From Novosphingobium sp. (lineage in GTDB: Bacteria > Pseudomonadota > Alphaproteobacteria > Sphingomonadales > Sphingomonadaceae), in NCBI GenBank assembly GCA_017744735.1, contig JAGIAR010000001.1, positions 124,001 to 188,000 on the forward strand: a stretch of DNA of 64,000 nucleotides, given 5' to 3'. This document shows positions 56,056-63,167 of this stretch, piece after piece. Position 1 is the stretch's first letter, and the number at the start of each line of letters is the position of its first letter. A program made the translations under genes and the position numbers. A model generated the notes under the pieces. It searched no databases. It saw nothing but the letters and a program-made list of their open reading frames with translations, and was not told the origin of the DNA.

Positions 56056-56972
56056 AGGTCGCGATCCTCGGCGCAGGCGCAATGGGCTGTCTCTATGGCG
56101 CCGCCTTCCACCGCGCGGGCTGCGCCGTGACGCTGGTCGACGTGAACGCAGCGCATATCGCGGCGATCAACGCCGACGGGCTCGACCTGGAAACCCGCGC
56201 CGGGCGCAAACAACTGCCGATCCCGGCGCGCCTGCCGGAAGACACCGAAGGCATCGCCGATCTGGTGCTGCTGTTCACCAAGGTGTTCCATACCGAGGTG
56301 GCGCTCGACGGAGCGAAGCATCTGATCGGGCCGGGCACTTTCGTGCTGACCCTGCAGAACGGACTCGGAAATGCCGAGAAGGTCGCGGGCCATGTCGCGC
56401 CCGAGAGGGTGCTCGCCGGGATCGCCTCGCTGCCCGCAGACCTCGTCGCGCCCGGGCGGGTGCGCTCGATGGGCGAAGGCGGCTCGCGGCTCTATCCCGC
56501 CTTCGGAGGCGATGTCGGATTCGCCGGAACAGTCGCCGATCTGCTTACCGAAGGCGGGCTCAAGGCCGAACTCGAGCCGAAGGTCCACGAAGCGATCTGG
56601 GAAAAGGCGATCTTCAACGCCGCGATGAACCCGCTCTGCGCCCTCACCCGAAGGACCCCCGGCTTCTTCCTCGACAAGCCGGACGCGCTCGGCATGATCC
56701 ACGACACGGTCGAGGAAGGCACCGCCGCCGCCAACGCAAGCGGCTTCGCGATCTCCGCCGCGCCGATCCACGCCCTCACCCGCGTCTCGATGACCGACCA
56801 CGCGGACCATGAGGCCTCGATGCTGCAGGACGTGAAAGCCGGCCGCCGCACCGAGATCGACGCGATCAACGGCGCGATCGTCGAGGCCGCCAAGCGCACC
56901 GGGATCGCCGCGCCGGTGACCGAGACGCTCTACCGGCTGGTGAAGCTGGAAGAGGCCAAGCTGCTTGCCTAG
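56052..56972 (+). CDS. 2-dehydropantoate 2-reductase family protein
   Basis: A 306-residue ketopantoate reductase-family protein. The Rossmann motif ILGAGAMGCLYGA lies at residues 4-16; 'LQNGLGNAEKVA' follows, and the catalytic Lys is in EKAIFNAAMNPLCALT. It may be PanE of pantothenate synthesis, but other 2-keto acids are possible in this family. Overlaps the kinase gene by 4 nt. It abuts the convergent MFS gene with no intergenic base. Confidence 0.88.
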   Translation: MKVAILGAGAMGCLYGAAFHRAGCAVTLVDVNAAHIAAINADGLDLETRAGRKQLPIPARLPEDTEGIADLVLLFTKVFHTEVALDGAKHLIGPGTFVLTLQNGLGNAEKVAGHVAPERVLAGIASLPADLVAPGRVRSMGEGGSRLYPAFGGDVGFAGTVADLLTEGGLKAELEPKVHEAIWEKAIFNAAMNPLCALTRRTPGFFLDKPDALGMIHDTVEEGTAAANASGFAISAAPIHALTRVSMTDHADHEASMLQDVKAGRRTEIDAINGAIVEAAKRTGIAAPVTETLYRLVKLEEAKLLA

Positions 56973-58253
56973 CTACGCCGGCTTCCGCGCAAACACCCCG
57001 AACCCTGCGATCACCGCATAGCACAGCGCCGGCAGCGCGAGTGCTGTGGCTAGCCCTGCGATGTCCGCGATCTTGCCGTAAAGCGCCGGTATCACGGCCC
57101 CGCCTGCGATCGCGACGTTGATGATCCCCGAGCCGTCAGCCGCGCTCGTCCCCAGCTTTTCGCTGGCGAGCGAGAAGATCGTCGGGAACATGATCGAGTT
57201 CATCAGCCCGACCGCAAGCAGCGACCAGCCCGCCAGCGCACCGCTGCTGCCGACCGATACCGCGATGAGCACGATCGCGCCGAGCGCGGTGAACGCGAGC
57301 GCCTTGCCCGGGCTCACCAGGCGCAGCGCCGCCGAGCCGACAAAGCGGCCGACCAGCGCACCGCCCCAATAATACATCAGGAGATTGCCCGCTTCGACAT
57401 TGCTCAGGCTCAGCACCCGGGACTGGCCGAGATAGCTGACCATGAAGCTGCCGATCGACACTTCCGCCCCGACATAGAGGAAGATGCACAGCGCGCCGTA
57501 TCCAAAGCGGGGGCGTTTGAGCAACGCGAGACCCTGAACGAAGCTCGAGTGCCGGTGCTGTTCGCCCTTGAGCTTGTTCCGGAACGCCCACACCACTGCC
57601 GCGACCAAGGCCAGCGCCGCAGCAAGGCCGAGATAGGTGCTCACGATTATCCGGCTTTCCGCCGTGCGATAGGCATCAAGCGCGGGGCCCGAGAGCGCCA
57701 CCGCGCTGACCCCGGCGACGCTTCCCAGGATAAGGCCCGAACCCACCCGCGGAAACACCGTCGTCCCGAGCGAGTTGAACGCCTGTGCGAACGTAAGCCG
57801 GCTATGCGCGGTCTTCGGCGGGCCGAGCAGGCTGATCAGAGGATTGCAGACGACCTGTACCAGCACCACCCCGCTCGCGAGGACGAAATAGGCGAACAGG
57901 AACAGCGGGAACTGCGCGGTCCGGCTGGCCGGAATGAACAGCAGGCAGCCCGCGATCATCGTCACCAGACCTGCCGCCGCACCGCGCATGTAGCCGATTT
58001 TCTTGACCAGCCGGGATCCGGGAATGCCGACTATCGCATAGGCGACGAAGAACCACACCTGCACCAGCGAAGCCTGGAAGAAGTTCAGCGTGAACAGCTC
58101 CTTCAGCTTCGGAATGATCACGTCGTTGAGCGACGTGATCCCACCGAAGATGAAGAACAGCGCGAACACGAAGACCTGCAGGCCTCGCGCATCAATATGC
58201 CCGTCGATCCCGCCCGATGCCGCAGGCTCGGTGCCGGTCGCGCCCCCCGCCAT
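56973..58253 (-). CDS. MFS transporter, fucose/glucose permease (FucP)-like
   Basis: A 426-residue 12-TM major facilitator with 'FFIFGGITSLNDVIIPKLKELFTLNFFQASLVQVWFFVAYAI', 'NPLISLLGPPKTAHSRLTFAQAFNSLGTTVFPRVGSGLIL' and 'SNVEAGNLLMYYWGGALVGRFVGSAALR', a pattern of the FHS (FucP, GluP) group of proton-sugar symporters. Sugar substrate not identified. The start is set at ATG 58251-58253; the ribosome site is weak. It follows the NTF2-like gene by 8 bp on the same strand. Confidence 0.88.
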   Translation of the reverse strand: MAGGATGTEPAASGGIDGHIDARGLQVFVFALFFIFGGITSLNDVIIPKLKELFTLNFFQASLVQVWFFVAYAIVGIPGSRLVKKIGYMRGAAAGLVTMIAGCLLFIPASRTAQFPLFLFAYFVLASGVVLVQVVCNPLISLLGPPKTAHSRLTFAQAFNSLGTTVFPRVGSGLILGSVAGVSAVALSGPALDAYRTAESRIIVSTYLGLAAALALVAAVVWAFRNKLKGEQHRHSSFVQGLALLKRPRFGYGALCIFLYVGAEVSIGSFMVSYLGQSRVLSLSNVEAGNLLMYYWGGALVGRFVGSAALRLVSPGKALAFTALGAIVLIAVSVGSSGALAGWSLLAVGLMNSIMFPTIFSLASEKLGTSAADGSGIINVAIAGGAVIPALYGKIADIAGLATALALPALCYAVIAGFGVFARKPA

Positions 58254-58261
58254 CGGCCGCT

Positions 58262-58795
58262 TTAGCTCTTTGCCGCACCCGGAAGCGTCGCCGGATCCCA
58301 GTGCTCGTCGGCCTTGCCGTCGACGAAGCGCCAGGTATCGAACCAGCTGGTGGTGTAGGTCTTCGACGGATCGTCGGCATAAGGCATTTCGCGGCGCGTC
58401 AGGATGGTCACGTAATCGCCTTCGGCCATTACCGCGACCACCGCGTTCGGATCGCTCGCGCTCAGCGCCGGGCACGGATCGAGCGGCTTGCGCTTGGCGA
58501 CGTTGACGAAATAGTTCTGCACCCCCTTCAGGCCCGACGCGGCCATGGGGTTATGCTGGATGTACTTGTCGGTCAGCCACTCGCCCGCGCGCGACCATTC
58601 GTTGCACTTGAGCAACTCGCGCTGGATGTGGAGCGCCGCCTGTTTGTTCCGATTGAGCGCCTCGTCCTTCGAGGTGAACAGCGATTCCGGATCCGGATGG
58701 CCGACAACCGGATCGCTGAGAGCACGCATCTGCGCGGCGGCAGGAGCGGTGGCGGCAAGCAGTGCGGCACCGGCAAGCAAGGCAATCGACTTCAT
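58262..58795 (-). CDS. Exported SnoaL-like protein
   Basis: A 177-residue protein with a cleavable signal (MKSIALLAGAALLAATAPAAAQ) and a SnoaL-type NTF2 domain: 'LLKCNEWSRAGEWLTDKYIQHNPMAASGLKGVQNYF', 'AVVAVMAEGDYVTILTRREM' and 'TTSWFDTWRFVDGKADEHWDP', the pattern of the SnoaL-like aldol-condensation-type proteins. GGAGAGG precedes ATG 58793-58795. Cotranscribed with the MFS gene. The promoter gap to the SLOG gene holds an inverted repeat. Confidence 0.85.
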   Translation of the reverse strand: MKSIALLAGAALLAATAPAAAQMRALSDPVVGHPDPESLFTSKDEALNRNKQAALHIQRELLKCNEWSRAGEWLTDKYIQHNPMAASGLKGVQNYFVNVAKRKPLDPCPALSASDPNAVVAVMAEGDYVTILTRREMPYADDPSKTYTTSWFDTWRFVDGKADEHWDPATLPGAAKS

Positions 58796-58808
58796 CGAGA
58801 ATCCTCTC

Positions 58809-58842
58809 CACGATATTTGATTCTGTTCGTGCTCATATCGTG
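58809..58842. promoter_or_regulatory. Inverted repeat in a divergent promoter gap
   Basis: CACGATAT and ATATCGTG, perfect 8-bp inverted repeats separated by 18 bp, sit in the 113-bp gap between the SnoaL-like gene (minus) and the SLOG gene (plus). The layout would suit a dimeric regulator or a hairpin. No matching regulator is seen in the window. Confidence 0.35.
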
Positions 58843-58908
58843 TAACCGGCTTGCGTCGGCTTTTGAAGGCAGCTTGGAGCGGTGGGTGCGCCATGCTAAC
58901 CGGTCCGC

Positions 58909-60603
58909 ATGGGGACACCTTCGGCATCGGCACCGCCGCCATCGCTCGGCTTCAACGTGGGGATCACCGGCCATCGGGCGGAACGGATCGTCGACGAGGC
59001 TGCGGTCCGCGACCGGCTGGCCGAAGTGCTGCGCACGATTCAGACCAAGCTCGATCACATCGTCACCGGCCATCTGTTCCAGGCCGGCCGGCATCCGCTG
59101 CGGCTGGTCTCGGCGCTGGCCGAAGGGGCGGACCGGATGGCGGCACAGGCCGCGCTCGATCTCGGCGAACGGCTCGAGGTGATCCTGCCCTTCACCCAGG
59201 CGGAATACGAGAAGGACTTCGAAACCCCCGGATCGCTGGAGGAATTTCGCCGTTTGCTGACGGACGCCGGCTCGGTGATCGTGCTCGACGGCGACAAGCA
59301 CGAGCGGCCGCGCGCCTACGAGGCCGGCGGCATGACCCTGCTCGACAATTGCGACCTGCTCATCGCGGTGTGGGACGGCCAGCATTCGCGCGGGCGCGGC
59401 GGCACGCGCGAGATCATGGGCCAGGCGGCGCGGCGCGGCATGCCGATCGTGGTGATCCCGCCCGACGGGTCCAGTGCCACGGTCTACGGGTCGATCCGTT
59501 CCGAGCCGATGCGGCTGCGCGACGTGCCGCACCACCCGCTCGCGATCCTGCCCGATGTGGTCGCTGCACTGGTCGGCACCTATGGCGATGCGAGCGAGGC
59601 GGCGGAATGGCGCAAGCTGTCCGAAATGCCGCCCAACCCGATTATCCACGAAGCCTATCCGCTGCTGCTCAAGCTCGCCCGGGTGCGGCCGTGGTTCCAG
59701 AAGAAGGGCGGCTGGACCCCGCCGCCCGGGCCCGATCCGACCGCGCTGACCGAAGCCTTCGCCTGGTGGGACACCGCCGCAATCCGCGCGGCGCAGACCT
59801 TCCGGTCGGCGGTGATCGTCAATTTCGGCCTTGCCGCCTTCGCGGTGGTGCTCGCGGCCAGCGGCCTGCTGGCGGGTGAGTTCAAGTGGCTGTTCGTGGT
59901 CGCGGAAATCGTCTGCATCCTGCTGCTGATGCTCAACGCCACCCGCGCGACCAAGATGCAGTGGCACGAACGCTGGCTGGAATCGCGCCAGGTTGCCGAG
60001 CTCCTGCGGGTCTGCACCATGCTGCGCAGCGTCGGCGTCGGCCGCGGGATCGCCGATCCGGGCGACGGCGGCTCCAACGGCTGGTACGCGGGCGCGATCG
60101 CGCGCAGCTGCGCAACCCAATCGGTCGACCTGTCCGATCCGGTCGCGGCGGGTGCTCCGCTGCTCGAGGAAGTGCGGGGCCAGGCGAATTGGAACGCCGC
60201 AACCTCGCACCGCATGCACCTCGCCTCGCACCGGATCGAGAAGTTCGGCGAAGTGCTGTTCGCGATCGTGCTGCTCTCGTCGATCGGCTGGCTCGGGCTC
60301 TATTTCTTCGACGAGCATCTTGCGCATGCGCTGAAATACCCGCTGACCGCGATAACCGCCGGGCTTCCGGCCGTCGCGACCGCGAGCTACGGCATCCGGA
60401 TCATCCTCGATTTCGAAGGCGTGGCCGGCCGGGCGAAGAACATCTCGGTCGGCCTCAACGCGCTGCTGGCGCATTGGGAAGCCGGGCCCAAGACCGCTGC
60501 CGCGCTGCAGGAATTCGCCCGCCGCGCGGCCGACATCATGCTGAGCGACGTCGCCGCATGGCGGCTGCTGGCAGAGGGACGGCGCCTGACGATCCCGGGG
60601 TAA
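58909..60603 (+). CDS. SLOG-domain protein with four-TM SLATT-like effector region
   Basis: A 564-residue protein of an N-terminal Rossmann-like SLOG/LOG domain and a membrane part. SLOG motifs: GITGHR (18-23), SALAEGADRMAAQ (68-80), LLDNCDLLIAVWDG (144-157), and GGTREIMGQAARRG (164-177). Four hydrophobic helices follow at about 300-322, 328-344, 447-466 and 477-498, with RWLESRQVAELLR between the pairs, typical of the SLATT (DUF4231, SMODS- and SLOG-associating 2TM effector) family. In that framework SLOG senses or makes a nucleotide and the helices form a pore-like effector. Here it is paired with TIR-FHA/kinase genes. No strong ribosome site is seen. Confidence 0.8.
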   Translation: MGTPSASAPPPSLGFNVGITGHRAERIVDEAAVRDRLAEVLRTIQTKLDHIVTGHLFQAGRHPLRLVSALAEGADRMAAQAALDLGERLEVILPFTQAEYEKDFETPGSLEEFRRLLTDAGSVIVLDGDKHERPRAYEAGGMTLLDNCDLLIAVWDGQHSRGRGGTREIMGQAARRGMPIVVIPPDGSSATVYGSIRSEPMRLRDVPHHPLAILPDVVAALVGTYGDASEAAEWRKLSEMPPNPIIHEAYPLLLKLARVRPWFQKKGGWTPPPGPDPTALTEAFAWWDTAAIRAAQTFRSAVIVNFGLAAFAVVLAASGLLAGEFKWLFVVAEIVCILLLMLNATRATKMQWHERWLESRQVAELLRVCTMLRSVGVGRGIADPGDGGSNGWYAGAIARSCATQSVDLSDPVAAGAPLLEEVRGQANWNAATSHRMHLASHRIEKFGEVLFAIVLLSSIGWLGLYFFDEHLAHALKYPLTAITAGLPAVATASYGIRIILDFEGVAGRAKNISVGLNALLAHWEAGPKTAAALQEFARRAADIMLSDVAAWRLLAEGRRLTIPG

Positions 60604-60604
60604 A

Positions 60605-60735
60605 CTCCCCTCCACCTGAAAGGGGGAGGGATACGGAAGCTTGCAGGCTTGCCTGCTAGCTGGAGTTGGGTGGGGGTGTAACGCCTATCGAGACGCCTCC
60701 CCCCTCCCCTCAATCCCCTCCCCGCCGGGGAGGGG
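60605..60735. repeat. Nested inverted-repeat intergenic element, copy 2
   Basis: C/G-rich element between convergent genes, related to 2505-2652. A perfect hairpin CCCCTCCCC-GCC-GGGGAGGGG lies at 60715-60735, and the core GGATACGGAAGCTTGCAGG (60629-60647) is homologous to the core of copy 1, with GAGTTGGGTGGGGG following. It ends 4 bp before the DUF559 stop codon. Confidence 0.75.
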
Positions 60736-60739
60736 AAGA

Positions 60740-61087
60740 TCAGGCGCAGCGTGCCGTTTCGATTTCCTCAACGATGCGTTGGACGACACCGTCGGTATTC
60801 TGGAGCACGTCGTTGTTCCAGAACCGGATCACACGATAGCCGTAGGCCTCGATCACTTTGGTTCGATAAGCATCGCGCTCGTTGTCTGCGTGCTGCCCGC
60901 CATCGAGTTCGATCAGCAACTTGAGGCGGCGGCATGCGAAGTCCGCGACATAATCGCCGATCTGAAATTGCCGCATGAAAGGCACCCCGAGCTGACGCGA
61001 ACGCAAGTGCCACCAAAGGCGTTTTTCCGCCTCGGTGGGATTGCCGCGGAGTTGGCGAGCGACCGGAGTGAGGCGATTTCCTGCCAC
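60740..61087 (-). CDS. DUF559 nuclease-like protein
   Basis: A 115-residue protein of the DUF559 family (related to very-short-patch-repair endonucleases, PD-(D/E)XK-like). Motifs: 'NPTEAEKRLWWHLRSRQLGVPFMRQFQIGDYVADFACRRLKLLIELDGGQHADN' with the acidic E-L-D-G-G-Q-H site, and 'YRVIRFWNNDVLQNTDGV'. It starts with GTG (61085-61087), 2 nt after the TIR-FHA stop, so it is cotranslated with that gene. It may be a cargo enzyme of the same operon; DNA cleavage is not shown. Confidence 0.82.
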   Translation of the reverse strand: MAGNRLTPVARQLRGNPTEAEKRLWWHLRSRQLGVPFMRQFQIGDYVADFACRRLKLLIELDGGQHADNERDAYRTKVIEAYGYRVIRFWNNDVLQNTDGVVQRIVEEIETARCA

Positions 61088-61089
61088 CG

Positions 61090-62214
61090 TCAGGAAAGTT
61101 CGGCCCGCTTGCGCAGCTCGTGGACCAGCGAGAAATGCCCCACCGTGAGGGTCGAGCCGAGCGGCAGGATCGCCGCGCCCGCGACCCGCTGGCCATCGAC
61201 GAAAGTGCCGTTGGTCGAATTGAGATCGGCCACGAACAGCTGGTCGTCCTTCAGCTCGACCATGCAGTGCGAGCGCGAGACCTTCGAATCCGCCAGCACG
61301 ATGTCGGCCGGGGCGACCCGCCCGATCTTGAGCCCAAGCGGGCCGACGATGTGCCGCTGGAGCAGTTCGCCATCGACCGAAACCTCGAGGCAGTGAACCT
61401 CTTCGTTCATCAGCGAATAGGCGGCGCCCTGGGTGTAGAACTGGGTCGCCTCGTCGTCGTCATCGTCGAACGACGGCGCCACCGCCTGAACGGTGGTCTG
61501 CGGTGTCGGTGCGGGGGCCGGGGACGCGGGCGGCGGAGCTGGAGCCGCGACCGGAGCAGGGGCCGGAGCCGGCTGCGCGTGCCCGTTCTGCTTCATGATC
61601 GCTTCCTGCAGCGCGGCGACCGCCGAGAGCAGGCTCTCGACATTGTTTGCATTGCCCGGGGCGCCGCTGCCGCTACCCGGGAGCGGATCGCCCGGCCCGT
61701 GCGAGGCAGCCGGAGCCGGCGCCGGCGGTGCGGAGGCGCCGCCATCGGCCGCGGCGTCTTTCGCGCGGCCGTTCGCGACCATCCGGCGGATGTCCTTCAC
61801 GAAGCTCTTCCACGCCGGATCGGCCACATCGCCCTTCCAGTTCGAAAGATCGGCGGTGTGGGTCAGCTCGAAAATGATCGGGCGGTTGCACGGCGCGATC
61901 ACCGCCGGGGCGAGCGTGCGGTTGCGATCGGCCAGCGTCGCCTCCGCCCGCACCCAGCGCGAGGCGACCGAATGCGGCGACCACAGCACCACCACCGCCT
62001 TGGAAGCGCGCAGTTCCTGTTCGATCACCTCGTCGAAGGTCTCGCCCGAATGCAGCGCGGCGTCCCACCACACGGTGAGCCCTTCCTGCGCGAAGGCTTC
62101 GGCGAACCGCCGGGCCATGCCTTCGTCCTCGCGCGCATAGGAAATGAAGACGTCCGGTCCGTGCAACTGCGGGTCCACCCTTACCATCATGGGATCTGCT
62201 TGCTCGTTCCGCAC
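61090..62214 (-). CDS. TIR-FHA signalling protein
   Basis: A 374-residue protein with an N-terminal TIR domain (about 19-125: DVFISYARED, then 'FDEVIEQELRASKAVVVLWSPHSVASRWVRAEA' with Glu91 in the W-V-x-x-E position used for NAD cleavage by TIR NADases), an Ala/Pro-rich linker with a short helix (188-210), an acidic stretch ending DDDDDEATQFY (Thr257), and a C-terminal FHA domain (about 294-365: LKIGR, SRSH, LNSTNGTF). FHA reads phosphothreonine, and kinase and phosphatase genes are nearby. Start GTG 62212-62214, or ATG 62190. Confidence 0.88.
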   Translation of the reverse strand: MRNEQADPMMVRVDPQLHGPDVFISYAREDEGMARRFAEAFAQEGLTVWWDAALHSGETFDEVIEQELRASKAVVVLWSPHSVASRWVRAEATLADRNRTLAPAVIAPCNRPIIFELTHTADLSNWKGDVADPAWKSFVKDIRRMVANGRAKDAAADGGASAPPAPAPAASHGPGDPLPGSGSGAPGNANNVESLLSAVAALQEAIMKQNGHAQPAPAPAPVAAPAPPPASPAPAPTPQTTVQAVAPSFDDDDDEATQFYTQGAAYSLMNEEVHCLEVSVDGELLQRHIVGPLGLKIGRVAPADIVLADSKVSRSHCMVELKDDQLFVADLNSTNGTFVDGQRVAGAAILPLGSTLTVGHFSLVHELRKRAELS

Positions 62215-62353
62215 ATCGCCGCCCCCCGATCCCGCAGGTGACGGCTGTGCGACCAGACATCGTTGAAGCGGGCGCGACTCATCGGAGCGCCGCGCGCCGG
62301 TTGGCTAGGAAAAATATCGCACACCCATCTATTCGCAAGCGCAAAACAAATCC

Positions 62354-63067
62354 TTACTGAACCCGCACGATCACGAAGGACACGTTGTCCGGCGCCCCGC
62401 GCTCGAGCACCTTAGCCAGCAGCGCGTCCGCCGCATCCTCGATCGGCTTCGAATAGAGCGCCGCAAGAATCTCGATCTGGCTGACCAGCCGGGTCAGCCC
62501 ATCGCTGCCGAGCACGAAGATGTCGCCGTGGAACGCGACCCCGCCGACCGTATCGACCTTGAGTTCCTCCGCGGCGCCGACCGCCCGGGTGATGACGTTG
62601 GCGTTGGGATGGCTCTCGGCATCTTCGGGCTCGAGCATCTTGGCCGCGATCAGATCCTGCACCAGGCTGTGATCGCGGGTGATCTGCACGATCCCGCCGT
62701 CGCGGATGCGATAGGCGCGGCTGTCGCCGGCCCAGAAGCAGCGGTATTGGCCGTCGCCGATCGACAGGCCGACCACGGTGCTGCCGATGGTCTTGTGCTC
62801 GATGCCCTCATGGCCGAGATCGATCAGTTCCTGGTTCACGCGGGTGAGCGCCTTGACCGCCAGCCCGGCCTGCTGTTCGGGATGCTGGCCGTCCGGCAGC
62901 TCGGACAGCGCTTCGACCACCTTGGCGCTGGCGACTTCGCCCGCCTCGTGCCCGCCCATGCCGTCGGCCACAGCCCACAGTGCCTTGTCCGGAAGACCGA
63001 GCACGGAGTCCTCGTTGAGCTTGCGCTTGAGCCCCACATGGGTCCGGATCGCGCAGTCGAAACCCAT
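62354..63067 (-). CDS. PP2C-type protein serine/threonine phosphatase
   Basis: A 237-residue PPM/PP2C phosphatase. Metal motifs are intact: D20 in RKLNEDS, D35-G36 in VADGMGGHEAGE, 'GSDGLTRLVS' and the final PDNVSFVIV. It would reverse Ser/Thr phosphorylation. Divergent from the kinase gene (100-bp gap) and upstream, on the same strand, of the TIR-FHA gene (139-bp gap). Confidence 0.95.
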   Translation of the reverse strand: MGFDCAIRTHVGLKRKLNEDSVLGLPDKALWAVADGMGGHEAGEVASAKVVEALSELPDGQHPEQQAGLAVKALTRVNQELIDLGHEGIEHKTIGSTVVGLSIGDGQYRCFWAGDSRAYRIRDGGIVQITRDHSLVQDLIAAKMLEPEDAESHPNANVITRAVGAAEELKVDTVGGVAFHGDIFVLGSDGLTRLVSQIEILAALYSKPIEDAADALLAKVLERGAPDNVSFVIVRVQ

Positions 63068-63167
63068 TACGTTTTCCTTACTCGAGACTGACCTAAACGC
63101 TGGATATTTCCAATGGATCGTGCCAGTTCGCTCGCACGGGAATTACCTACAACACGGAACGTCGGGA

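Noticed and set aside
60605..60735. CRISPR or phage attachment site
   Set aside because: There are no spacers, no repeat periodicity and no integrase or cas gene; it is a palindromic intergenic repeat.
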